Below are positions 1 through 6,946 of a DNA stretch of 12,983 nt, in pieces. Source of the DNA: Treponema sp. GTDB taxonomy: Bacteria > Spirochaetota > Spirochaetia > Treponematales > Rectinemataceae. Numbering within the stretch: position 1 is the stretch's first letter; each line of letters begins with the position of its first letter. The stretch covers positions 1-12,983 of the forward strand of contig JAFIHQ010000054.1 in NCBI GenBank assembly GCA_017849315.1, in the 5' to 3' direction. A model generated the notes under the pieces. The model did no database searches. It was not told where the DNA came from and saw nothing but the letters and a program-made list of their open reading frames with translations. The translations under genes and the position numbers were made by a program.

Positions 1-84
1 GCCAAGAGCGCGGATTTGAGCAAGTGCATTGTTTACATCTTTATCAAGGATCACAAGCACAAATTTCTTCATTGGTACAATCAT
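1..84 (-). CDS. atpI: V-type ATPase subunit I, N-terminal fragment (cut by window edge)
   Basis: These are the first 28 codons of a gene that continues beyond base 1. The translation begins MIVPMKKFVLVILDKD, the typical N-terminus of the V/A-type ATPase I (a) subunit, the large membrane stator protein that forms the ion half-channels against the K ring. Only the cytoplasmic N-terminal start is visible, with no membrane segment yet. The ATG at 84-82 overlaps the atpD stop in an ATGA junction, and a GAGGAG ribosome site lies about 8 bases upstream, inside the end of atpD. This implies translational coupling in the ATPase operon. Identity rests on the N-terminal motif plus its position after atpD, which is the usual order in spirochaetes. 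A subunit K gene would be expected next, outside the window. Confidence 0.85.
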   Translation of the reverse strand, partial: MIVPMKKFVLVILDKDVNNALAQIRALG

Positions 85-695
85 GCTCGTGACTCCTCAA
101 CTTTCTTCTTGGCGATTTTCCCACGAACCACCTGCGCGACCTGTTGATCTCCCAGATAGATGCGAATCCGACGAATAGCCGCCTCGGTTTCCGGAATTTT
201 GATCTTTTCAAAAAGGTTTACCCGCTGGGTCGTGGTCCGCAACTCTGCCGCCAGCAGCCTCTTTTGCTCTTCCACCACACTGCGTTCTATGTCAGTGAGC
301 AGGGTCTGTTGCATCAAAGACAGCGCACGATCTACCCACAAGGGATAGCTGAAAAAATCATAGTCGGCAAACTCGAATTCGGCGCTTTCGAATTGAGGTA
401 TTGTCACTCCTGCTATATTCCGCTCGGAAGTCTTCACGGACTTTATCTGCAGGAGCGGCTTTCCTTGTGCATCACGGGCAAATTGTTCTTCACTGAAAAC
501 GCCTATCCACGATCTATAGTCGTTCTCGAGGGCAGTTTTGGCCTCGCTCAACTGAGAAAGCCTTGCCTCTATACCTCGAATTTCGATCTGAAGCTGCTGT
601 TTCTTAAGCTGAAGGGTAGGAAGATAGCGCTCGTACATTTTGAGCGCGTCTTTTTGCTTTTTCAGCTCAGTTTTGGTAAGCTTTATTTTGGGCAT
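81..695 (-). CDS. atpD: V-type ATPase subunit D (central rotor stalk)
   Basis: A 204-residue protein, normal length for subunit D, which forms the central shaft rotating inside the A3B3 head and passes torque to the membrane ring. The sequence fits an antiparallel coiled coil: a basic helical N-terminus (KIKLTKTELKKQKDALKMYE, residues 3-22), a long heptad-like stretch to about 60, a less helical middle (about 80-118), and a C-terminal helix carrying the family signature RVNLFEKIKIP at 158-168. The C-terminus is rich in Lys and Arg. The ATG at 695 follows an AGGAAG ribosome site about 11 bases upstream. The 51-base gap to atpB is the longest inside this operon; the gene overlaps atpI by 4 bases. 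No terminator is seen in the gap, so co-transcription is likely. Confidence 0.95.
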   Translation of the reverse strand: MPKIKLTKTELKKQKDALKMYERYLPTLQLKKQQLQIEIRGIEARLSQLSEAKTALENDYRSWIGVFSEEQFARDAQGKPLLQIKSVKTSERNIAGVTIPQFESAEFEFADYDFFSYPLWVDRALSLMQQTLLTDIERSVVEEQKRLLAAELRTTTQRVNLFEKIKIPETEAAIRRIRIYLGDQQVAQVVRGKIAKKKVEESRA

Positions 696-746
696 TGCCA
701 GTCTTCTTCCTTTGCCTTACACGTGCCTTTTGCGCTTTATGTCGGT

Positions 747-2072
747 TCAAGACTCAATAGTTTTGTTCATGACTTCACTCTTGCGCGGCCAGAATTTCTG
801 AATCAAATCGCTCTTGAGTCCTGTTTCCCTGGGCTCGAAACATTGCCCAAGAATCTCCCAACCTTTATCCAGGGCCTTTTCAAGCGGGATGTTGACCGAA
901 AGATCCATCACTTCTCGCTCAAAAAGTTCTCCATACTGGAGGAGTTTTTTGTCCCACGCCGTCATCTGGAAGCCCATCGACTTCTTTTCCACGGTGTCCT
1001 TGTACGCGGCATAAAGTTTGATCATACCGTCCATAAGCGCACGGTGATCTTCTCTGGTTTTACCATTCACATTCTGTTTGAGCCTCGAAAGCGACCCAAA
1101 GGGTTCGATCCTGCCCTTGCTCAAATAGAACTGTCCTTCAGTTATGTAACCTGTGTTATCGGGTACAGGATGCGTGACATCGTCCCCTGGCATCGTTGTG
1201 ACTGCCAGAATTGTTATGGAGCCGGCATCCGAGAAATCGACAGCCTTTTCGTATCGGGCGGCAAGCTGCGAGTATAGATCGCCCGGATAACCTCGGTTGG
1301 AAGGAACTTGCTCCTGCGTAATCGACACTTCCTTGAGAGAGTCGGCGAAATTCGTCATATCGGTAAGCAAAACAAGTACGTTCTTGCCGCGAAGGGCAAA
1401 TCGCTCCGCAACTGCAAGCGCCAAATCTGGAACCATGAGGCATTCCACCACAGGGTCAGAAGCTGTGTGCACAAACATGACCGCTTTTTCCAGAGCCCCA
1501 GCCGATGCAAGCGTATCGCGGAAGAATAGATAGTCATCGTATTTAAGCCCCATGCCGCCAAGTATGATACAATCGACCTCGGCTTGTGTGGCGATTCGCG
1601 CCAGCAGTTCGTTATACGGCTCGCCGGAAATCGAGAATATCGGCAGTTTCTGACTCTTTACCAAGGTGTTGAAAAGATCGATCATCGGAATTCCGGTTCG
1701 AATCATCTCCCGTGGAATTATTCTGTTGTATGGATTTACCGATGGGCCAGCGATCGGAATGAGATTGTCCTTCAGTTCAGGACCCTGGTCGCGAGGATTT
1801 CCCGCACCATCGAAGATTCTGCCTAAGAGATCGTCGGAAAAGCTCACCTGCATTGGGTGGCCTAGGAAACGCACCTCGTCTCCAGTGGAGATCCCTCTGC
1901 CGCCTGCAAAGACTTGCAGGTACACAAGGTCTTTATCCAGCCGAATGGTCTGGGCAAGGGACGTCCCATAACGCGTGGCCACTTCAGCCAGCTCGCCGTT
2001 TTCGATATTGCTGGCACGGACTGTTATGAGGTTGCCGGCTATAGATTCAATTCTTGAGTAGATTTTGTTCAT
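747..2072 (-). CDS. atpB: V-type ATPase subunit B (non-catalytic)
   Basis: A 441-residue B subunit, which alternates with A in the cytoplasmic A3B3 hexamer and supplies residues to the catalytic interfaces. The N-terminal beta-barrel covers roughly residues 1-75, followed by the nucleotide-binding-like core. At 148-156 the P-loop position reads SGEPYNELL, without the GKT of a Walker A motif; this is normal for B subunits and marks the subunit as non-catalytic. Other family landmarks are LLTDMTNFADSLKEVS (235-250) and SNRGYPGDLYSQLAARYEKA (258-277), with Arg260 a candidate arginine finger. The ATG at 2072 lies 3 bases after the atpA stop, and the GGAG of its ribosome site is inside the last atpA codons, so coupling is likely. 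The C-terminus ends shortly after a helical region rich in charged residues. Confidence 0.97.
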   Translation of the reverse strand: MNKIYSRIESIAGNLITVRASNIENGELAEVATRYGTSLAQTIRLDKDLVYLQVFAGGRGISTGDEVRFLGHPMQVSFSDDLLGRIFDGAGNPRDQGPELKDNLIPIAGPSVNPYNRIIPREMIRTGIPMIDLFNTLVKSQKLPIFSISGEPYNELLARIATQAEVDCIILGGMGLKYDDYLFFRDTLASAGALEKAVMFVHTASDPVVECLMVPDLALAVAERFALRGKNVLVLLTDMTNFADSLKEVSITQEQVPSNRGYPGDLYSQLAARYEKAVDFSDAGSITILAVTTMPGDDVTHPVPDNTGYITEGQFYLSKGRIEPFGSLSRLKQNVNGKTREDHRALMDGMIKLYAAYKDTVEKKSMGFQMTAWDKKLLQYGELFEREVMDLSVNIPLEKALDKGWEILGQCFEPRETGLKSDLIQKFWPRKSEVMNKTIES

Positions 2073-2075
2073 AAC

Positions 2076-3845
2076 TCACTCCAAAGCCGCGAGCATTTTC
2101 TTGCCCTGTTCGTCGATAACAGGATGTCGAGCTGCCATTGTAGCCTCGATATCGCGCAGTGATCTGTCATAGAGCTCGGTGCCCTTGGCCGCTCCATTCA
2201 AGTCCAGGAAGGACTGACGCAGCTGGTAGAAGTAGGCACGAGCATCGTCCTTGTCGGCGATGTCAACCGTCGAAACACAGACTTTCAACACAAGAGCAAA
2301 CATTTCGCGCTGTCTTTCGGGCGACACTGCGGAATCGACAGGATCGAAGGAGTTCTGCTGAAGGTAAACCGAATCCAAGAAATCACCCTTGAGATATATT
2401 ATGTAATCTTCCAGACTGGTACCTTCCTCGCCTACCACCTTCATCATCGAGCCGATTTCGGAGCTTTGCTCTAATATGGAATGGGCAAAGTGGACAGTGG
2501 CTGGCGGCATTATGCCTTTGTACTTGGACCAGGAATCCAAAGGATGAATGGCAGGATACTTGCGGGCATCCGAGCGCTCGCGCGACAACCCATGGAAGGC
2601 TCCGACCACTTTGAGTGTGGCCTGGGTGACTGGCTCTTCAAAGTTGCCGCCCGCTGGCGAAACGGTGCCACCTATGGTAATGGAACCCTTGCTGCCGTCA
2701 TAGAGACGTACGATGCCTGCCCGCTCATAAAAAGCAGCTATGACGGATTCCAGGTATGCAGGAAAGGCTTCCTCGCCAGGGATTTCCTCCAAGCGCCCAG
2801 ACATTTCGCGCATGGCCTGTGCCCAGCGGCTTGTCGAATCTGCGAGTAACAAAACATCGAGCCCCATCTGTCTGTAGTACTCCGCTAAGGTCACCGCTGT
2901 GTAAACGGAAGCATCTCGGGCAGCAACCGGCATGCTGGATGTGTTGCAGATGATGATAGTCCGCTCCATGAGCGATCTGCCCGTGCGCGGGTCGATGATT
3001 TCTGGGAACTCCTTAAGGGTTTCAACCACCTCGCCTGCGCGCTCACCGCAGGCCGCAATGATGACAATGTCGACATCCGCGTTACGGCTTGTTACCTGCT
3101 GCAAGACCGTCTTACCTGCTCCGAATGGACCTGGAATGCAATAGGTACCGCCTTTATCGACAGGGAAAAAGGTGTCGATAATACGCGTCTTGGTCACCAT
3201 GGGTTCAGTCGGTTTCAGTCGTTCGGCGTAGCACTTAATTGCACGTTTGACCGGCCAGTTAAAGCTCATTGTAAGGTTTTTTCTGGCGCCTTTTTCGTTC
3301 TCCACGACTGCGATGACATCGTCCACCGTATAATCGCCGGCCGGAACTATTTGAACAATCTTGGCCTTGCCCTGAAAATCGAACGGAACCATAACCTTGT
3401 GGACAAAGTTGTTTTCGGGCACGGTGCCCAAGACGTAGGCCTTGGAAACCACGTCGCCAAGTTTCGCTGTCGGCGTAAAATGCCATTTTTTCGTTCGGGA
3501 AAGTGCGGCAAAATAGTTGCCTGGCTCCAAAAAATAGCCTGTCTTTGCGGCAATTTCCGGCAGTGGATCCTGGAGGCCATCGTAGATTTGTCCCAAAAGC
3601 CCAGGACCAAGCTCCACGGACAGCATGTCGCCTGTAAACTCCACTTCGTCACCAATTTTGATCCCTTTGGTGATTTCGTAGACCTGGAGCTGTGCTTCGT
3701 CCCCACGAATACGAATAACCTCGCTCTTCAGTCGCTTGCCCTTTGAAAGAACATAGGCGACCTCGTTCATCGAGACCGTACCTTCCACTTTTGAAGAAAC
3801 CATGTTCCCGTTTACTGCGGTAATATGCCCTTTGGTCTGGCTCAT
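2076..3845 (-). CDS. atpA: V-type ATPase catalytic subunit A
   Basis: A 589-residue catalytic subunit that binds and hydrolyses (or makes) ATP in the V1 head. Domains in order: N-terminal barrel (about 1-70), the bulge or non-homologous region typical of A subunits (about 110-195), the nucleotide-binding core, and a helical C-terminal domain. Walker A is GPFGAGKT at 239-246. The following conserved segment is CGERAGEV at 266-273, and the Walker B/arginine region is LLLADSTSRWAQAMREMSGR (332-351). All key residues appear intact, so the enzyme should be active. The ATG at 3845 overlaps the stop of the DUF2764 gene (ATGA), and a GGAGA ribosome site lies about 8 bases upstream. Whether the pump moves H+ or Na+ cannot be told, because the ion-binding K subunit is outside the window. 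Confidence 0.98.
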   Translation of the reverse strand: MSQTKGHITAVNGNMVSSKVEGTVSMNEVAYVLSKGKRLKSEVIRIRGDEAQLQVYEITKGIKIGDEVEFTGDMLSVELGPGLLGQIYDGLQDPLPEIAAKTGYFLEPGNYFAALSRTKKWHFTPTAKLGDVVSKAYVLGTVPENNFVHKVMVPFDFQGKAKIVQIVPAGDYTVDDVIAVVENEKGARKNLTMSFNWPVKRAIKCYAERLKPTEPMVTKTRIIDTFFPVDKGGTYCIPGPFGAGKTVLQQVTSRNADVDIVIIAACGERAGEVVETLKEFPEIIDPRTGRSLMERTIIICNTSSMPVAARDASVYTAVTLAEYYRQMGLDVLLLADSTSRWAQAMREMSGRLEEIPGEEAFPAYLESVIAAFYERAGIVRLYDGSKGSITIGGTVSPAGGNFEEPVTQATLKVVGAFHGLSRERSDARKYPAIHPLDSWSKYKGIMPPATVHFAHSILEQSSEIGSMMKVVGEEGTSLEDYIIYLKGDFLDSVYLQQNSFDPVDSAVSPERQREMFALVLKVCVSTVDIADKDDARAYFYQLRQSFLDLNGAAKGTELYDRSLRDIEATMAARHPVIDEQGKKMLAALE

Positions 3846-4468
3846 ACTATGTCTCCAGAAGTTGCAGTTTGGGCGGTGTTGGATCCACTGCCAAGAATAT
3901 CGTTGTAAAGTCTTTTATAGGCCGCCATGCCGCGTTCCTGGTCAAAGTAGGCAAGACGGGTGACAATCCTGAGCTTAAGATAATATGCAATAAGGAAATC
4001 CAAATCAAAATATGAAGAGCGGGCGAGTTCGTCCAGACAATTCCAACGTTCGTGTTCCAAAGCCTGTTCTGCAAGAAGTGGATCCTGAACCTCAAAGACC
4101 CGTCTGGCAGAGAATTGTGCTTGCTGAGCCAGCGGATCAGAAGGCGCCTCAGAACTGGAAGTTGCCACTATGGCCTCTATGGGCCGTACGTACTTTGTAA
4201 CTTCACTCAAACCGGCTGTACGACAACGGAGAATGGAAAGTTCGTTCCTCATGCTCCGTTCCCAGGTAACGTAGTCGTGCAGCAAAGAGGAGCGGAAGTC
4301 AGGAGGTACAGTTTCCGAGGTAAAAAACTCGGGGCCTTTGCGGAGTTCGGCAAAATCCTCAGGTTCCATGTACTTCTCAGCCTTCTCCAGAAAATCCTCT
4401 TCCCTCATGGGAGGAGGCGAAGTGAAGAGAAAACCTGGCAATGTAGGAACAAAATACCAGTAGCGCAT
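3842..4468 (-). CDS. DUF2764 family protein of the V-ATPase operon
   Basis: A protein of 208 residues if translated from the ATG at 4468; a GTG at 4471 would add one residue. No biochemical function is established to my knowledge. It opens MRYWYFVPTLPGF, has no signal peptide or membrane segment, and looks cytoplasmic and mostly helical. A central charged stretch (WERSMRNELSILRCRTAG, about 89-106) is followed by a Ser/Ala/Pro-rich linker near 123-133, then a helical block containing YFDLDFLIAYYLKLR (about 153-167). The last dozen residues are low-complexity Ser/Thr/Ala. It sits between atpE and atpA, overlapping atpE by 1 base (TGATG) or 4 bases (GTG start) and atpA by 4 bases, so equal expression with the pump is likely. 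By position it may replace subunit C and/or F; this is inference only. Confidence 0.85.
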   Translation of the reverse strand: MRYWYFVPTLPGFLFTSPPPMREEDFLEKAEKYMEPEDFAELRKGPEFFTSETVPPDFRSSLLHDYVTWERSMRNELSILRCRTAGLSEVTKYVRPIEAIVATSSSEAPSDPLAQQAQFSARRVFEVQDPLLAEQALEHERWNCLDELARSSYFDLDFLIAYYLKLRIVTRLAYFDQERGMAAYKRLYNDILGSGSNTAQTATSGDIV

Positions 4469-5091
4469 CACTCGCTCTTCAGTGCCGAAGCCGCCGCCTT
4501 TAGGCAGTCCGCCAAATGTGCATCCACTCGCCGAGAAAGAACTTCTGCCACTGCATCTGCCGAGAAATCGTACTGGACACTATCGTCTCCAAAACTTATC
4601 CTAAACCCGGCATCGAGACCATCGAAAGGCTTGAACTCAACGCCTCTGCGCAGCTCGGCCGCAAGACGTCCAGCAAGGCCAGCGTCGATAGAAGAAAGTG
4701 TTTGAGGCGAAACGAAGATTGAGATATCGCCCTGGTTGTCCTTTGCCATAGCCATGAGCAATTCTGGCAGGTATCGGCTTAAAGACGAAGCATCCAGAAC
4801 CTGACGAGAATCGGCCTTGACAGCTTCTTCCATAAAAACCTGCACTTTTTTCCGCAGCGCCAGCATGGTATCCCGCGCGGCGTATTGCAGAGCAATATTT
4901 GAAGCTTTTTCGCGCGCATTGGCACGTTCTTCTGCTGATTTCTCAATCGTTTTTGCCTGGCTTTCTGCAGCAGCAACAATGGTTCGTGCCTTTTCGTTAG
5001 CGTCGGCTATGATTTTTTCGGCTTCTTTCTTAGCCACGCTGACACCATCAGCTTTGATTTTTTCAAGCAATTCCTCAACTTGTAATTCCAT
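4468..5091 (-). CDS. atpE: V-type ATPase subunit E (peripheral stalk)
   Basis: A 207-residue subunit E, which builds the outer stalk that holds the A3B3 head against rotation. The N-terminal half (about residues 1-95) is a long Ala/Glu/Lys-rich helix with coiled-coil character, for example KKEAEKIIADANEKARTIV at 21-39. The C-terminal half is globular and carries the E-type ending FKPFDGLDAGFRISF followed by a mixed helix. Length and two-part design match the family. It is the first gene of the operon. The ATG at 5091 has an AAGGA ribosome site about 9 bases upstream, and a probable promoter lies about 120 bases upstream. Usually E pairs with a small subunit G/H; no such gene is visible between here and the promoter. 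Confidence 0.93.
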   Translation of the reverse strand: MELQVEELLEKIKADGVSVAKKEAEKIIADANEKARTIVAAAESQAKTIEKSAEERANAREKASNIALQYAARDTMLALRKKVQVFMEEAVKADSRQVLDASSLSRYLPELLMAMAKDNQGDISIFVSPQTLSSIDAGLAGRLAAELRRGVEFKPFDGLDAGFRISFGDDSVQYDFSADAVAEVLSRRVDAHLADCLKAAASALKSE

Positions 5092-5209
5092 ATCCCTGTT
5101 TCCTTGTTAAGCCAAATCTTGTCCCAAACCGAATCTTCCCGCACCGTTATCTTGCTTTTTTTATAGAAATGAATTAGAATATCTTTTCAGCAGAAACTCG
5201 ACATCTATC

Positions 5210-5236
5210 AATATAGCTAAAAATCAAATCCGTCAA
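5210..5236 (-). promoter_or_regulatory. Possible promoter of the V-ATPase operon
   Basis: Read on the minus strand, TTGACG (5236-5231) is followed by an AT-rich spacer and TATATT (5215-5210). The spacing is only 15 bases; shifting to TATTGA gives 17 bases with a poorer -10 box. Either places the transcript start near 5200, giving an mRNA leader of about 110 bases before atpE. The location ahead of a six-gene operon supports the call, but the boxes are imperfect and other AT-rich -10-like words occur downstream (for example near 5160). Confidence 0.4.
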
Positions 5237-5288
5237 GGCCAAAATCTCAATGTAGTTGAAAGCATTTGCAATCTTGCGCTTCCAGCGC

Positions 5289-5318
5289 TTGACAAAGGGC
5301 CTGTCTGGAAGTTACAAA
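5289..5318 (+). promoter_or_regulatory. Probable promoter of tRNA-Gly
   Basis: A perfect TTGACA at 5289-5294 is followed after 18 bases by TACAAA at 5313-5318 (four of six match TATAAT). Transcription would start near 5325, about 16 bases before the mature tRNA 5' end at 5341, a usual leader length for a tRNA precursor cut by RNase P. A short inverted repeat, GCGCT-TCC-AGCGC, sits directly upstream of the -35 box at 5276-5288. Confidence 0.5.
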
Positions 5319-5340
5319 TGCTTCGTTTGCTTCGTTGTTT

Positions 5341-5412
5341 GCGACCGTCGTATAACGGCTATTACCCAAGCCTTCCAAGCTTGAGACGAGGGTTCGACTC
5401 CCTTCGGTCGCT
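5341..5412 (+). tRNA. tRNA-Gly (anticodon TCC)
   Basis: A full cloverleaf can be folded by eye. The acceptor stem is GCGACCG/CGGTCGC with seven perfect pairs. A D-arm containing the GG pair follows. The anticodon stem is CAAGC/GCTTG with loop CTTCCAA, anticodon TCC at 5374-5376. The T-arm is GAGGG/CCCTT with loop TTCGACT. The discriminator base is T at 5412. It closely follows the pattern of E. coli tRNA-Gly(UCC). Known bacterial glycine identity elements (G1-C72, C2-G71, G3-C70, C35, C36, U73) are all present. The CCA end is not encoded; a run of T follows immediately and could help end the transcript. It reads GGA and GGG codons. The D-loop GG and normal T-loop indicate a translation-competent tRNA. 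Confidence 0.97.
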
Positions 5413-5429
5413 TTTTCCAGTCTTTTTCG

Positions 5430-5457
5430 TTGCATTGGTCAGGCAAAGGCATATACT
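5430..5457 (+). promoter_or_regulatory. Possible promoter of amrB-amrA
   Basis: A good -10 box, TATACT, lies at 5452-5457. Sixteen bases upstream is a weak -35, TTGCAT (5430-5435), matching only its first three positions. The predicted start at about 5464 lies only about two bases before the amrB ATG at 5466, which would make the mRNA practically leaderless. This agrees with the lack of a ribosome site there. Read-through from the tRNA gene upstream is the alternative. Confidence 0.35.
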
Positions 5458-5465
5458 TAAGACCG

Positions 5466-6392
5466 ATGAAATATCCAGAAAGGTCAAAAAACAAAGAAAT
5501 ACTCAAGCCCAAATGCCGAGACGCACTGTTGCAGGGGCTTTTTTATCCTGCCGATGCCCAGGAACTGAATGAAAAGTTAGGAAGGCTCCTTGCGCAGACG
5601 CCTTCTGAAGGCTTTGGGCTGGGGCTCGCAGATGGGGCCGGCAACGAAGCTTGCATACAAACAGGTAGAATACCGCAGGGTCACGTTCGTGCCATCATTA
5701 GTCCACACGGCAGCCTGGATTATTCAGGGAATATAGCCGCCACCGCATGGCAAAGCATAGGCGCGACACAGTTTGACACTGTTGTGCTCCTGGGTGCATC
5801 ACATCGGGCGTACGTGCCGGGCGTTTTTCTTTCTGAGTCAGACTTTTTCTCTGTCCCTGGCAAGGATGTGCCTGTAGACCGTGCGCTGACTCGCGACCTT
5901 GTTTTGAGCAACACCAGTTTTCTGGAAAACGATATTCCGCATCTGGAGGAACAGGGCCTGGAGATGCAGCTTGTTTTTGTCGCAAAGCTCCTGCCGGCCT
6001 GCAAGATTCTTCCTGTCATCGTGTCCGACGTATCCAGTCTTATGATTGATCAGCTTTACACGAACCTGTACTTTAGTTTACAGAGTCGGCTAGACTCGAC
6101 CCTTATTGTCATCAGTTCAAATATGGCGGTGAACAAGGACGCAGCAGCGTGTGAAAACGCCACAAAAGTTTTTGTGAGGTCTATACTTGCTGGCGATAAT
6201 GATGCTATCGATGCGCTAGACAATGTAGACTCTTCTTTCTGCGGTTCCAAGCTCATAGCGGGGTTCATGCGAAGCAGGTTTTCAGGCGGGCTTAAGGCAT
6301 CGTGTCTGGGGATAAGTACATCGGCGAGTTGTGTAGGGCCCGAGGATTTGGCGGTCGGCTATGCGGCGGTGTGTTTTGGAGACGAGTTATGA
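5466..6392 (+). CDS. amrB: MEMO-like protein, AmmeMemoRadiSam system protein B
   Basis: A 308-residue protein of the MEMO family (Memo1-like, related in fold to LigB dioxygenases), found in bacteria beside AMMECR1-domain and radical-SAM proteins; the reaction is unknown. Visible family features are GLFYPADAQELNEKL (24-38), SPHGSLDYSG (79-88) with His81, LLGASH (108-113) with His113, FCGSK with Cys259, and the ending GYAAVCF (298-304). Two motifs are altered: EHSxE reads EQGLE at 162-166, and the usual SSDxxH reads SSNMAV at 217-222, so an Asp and a His are missing. The fold seems intact but the metal site may be weakened. I chose the ATG at 5466 because it is the only in-frame ATG before the family core; a TTG at 5430 is possible. 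No clear ribosome site exists. It overlaps amrA by 4 bases. Confidence 0.85.
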   Translation: MKYPERSKNKEILKPKCRDALLQGLFYPADAQELNEKLGRLLAQTPSEGFGLGLADGAGNEACIQTGRIPQGHVRAIISPHGSLDYSGNIAATAWQSIGATQFDTVVLLGASHRAYVPGVFLSESDFFSVPGKDVPVDRALTRDLVLSNTSFLENDIPHLEEQGLEMQLVFVAKLLPACKILPVIVSDVSSLMIDQLYTNLYFSLQSRLDSTLIVISSNMAVNKDAAACENATKVFVRSILAGDNDAIDALDNVDSSFCGSKLIAGFMRSRFSGGLKASCLGISTSASCVGPEDLAVGYAAVCFGDEL

Positions 6393-6946
6393 CACTTCAA
6401 CTTTCTGATGAAGATCGACGCGTTCTGTGTGCAATTGCAAGAGAGGCAATAGCTTCTGAGATGGAGGCGCGCAGCCCGGCCTACCCTCCGACGACGGCGG
6501 GGTGCGAACAGGTTGCGGGGGCGTTTGTGACGCTGACTATTGAGGGGGAATTGCGGGGGTGCATCGGGACGATGGTAGGACGGGCTGCGCTTGGCGAGAC
6601 AGTAAAGGCAATGGCCAAGGAAGCTGCATTTGGAGACCCGCGTTTTGAACCGTTACGAAAAGATGAGCTCGATCTCATAGAAATTGAGATCACGGTTCTT
6701 GGCCCAATGAAGCCAATTGCCAGTCCCGCAGAAATACAAATTGGAATACATGGAGTCTATCTCACCTATCATGGGCGATCAGCAGTCTTTCTGCCACAAG
6801 TACCTGTGGAATGGGGATGGGATGTCCCTACCCTTTTGGAAAACCTTTGTAGAAAGGCAGGTGTTGCTCCAAATGCCTGGAAAAGCCCAGATGCCGAGCT
6901 CTATGTATTTGAGGGTTTGATCTTCAGCGAAAAAGACTTTCAGTGA
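6389..6946 (+). CDS. amrA: AMMECR1-domain protein, AmmeMemoRadiSam system protein A
   Basis: A 185-residue single-domain AMMECR1 protein. The family hallmark LRGCIG is at 55-60, followed by AAFGDPRFEPL (79-89), the ELDLIEIEITVLGP segment (93-106), and FLPQVPVEWGWD (134-145). Length matches the bacterial family. The cellular role is not established; a role in nucleic-acid or modification chemistry has been proposed from the conserved Cys/Arg motif. The start is the ATG at 6389, overlapping the amrB stop (ATGA), with GGAGA 7-8 bases upstream; a longer reading frame beginning at 6302 only runs inside amrB and is not needed. Coupled translation with amrB fits the known partnership. The 3' end overlaps the opposing femAB-family gene by 7 bases. 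Confidence 0.92.
   Translation: MTLQLSDEDRRVLCAIAREAIASEMEARSPAYPPTTAGCEQVAGAFVTLTIEGELRGCIGTMVGRAALGETVKAMAKEAAFGDPRFEPLRKDELDLIEIEITVLGPMKPIASPAEIQIGIHGVYLTYHGRSAVFLPQVPVEWGWDVPTLLENLCRKAGVAPNAWKSPDAELYVFEGLIFSEKDFQ

Noticed and set aside
144..1277. A 377-codon open frame on the plus strand opposite atpD and atpB
   Set aside because: It lies wholly opposite two well-recognised ATPase genes, crosses their intergenic gap, and its translation resembles no protein family; Cys/His/Phe/Leu-rich composition is typical of antisense shadow frames.
1606..1635. Missing Walker A lysine in subunit B
   Set aside because: The SGEPYNELL sequence is the normal state of non-catalytic B subunits, not a defect.
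2481..2849. A 122-codon plus-strand frame inside atpA
   Set aside because: Opposite the conserved catalytic core of atpA, no ribosome site and no recognisable motif.
6302..6388. Longer amrA reading frame beginning at 6302
   Set aside because: The added part runs inside amrB in another frame, and the ATG at 6389 has a GGAGA site, an ATGA junction and gives the normal family length.
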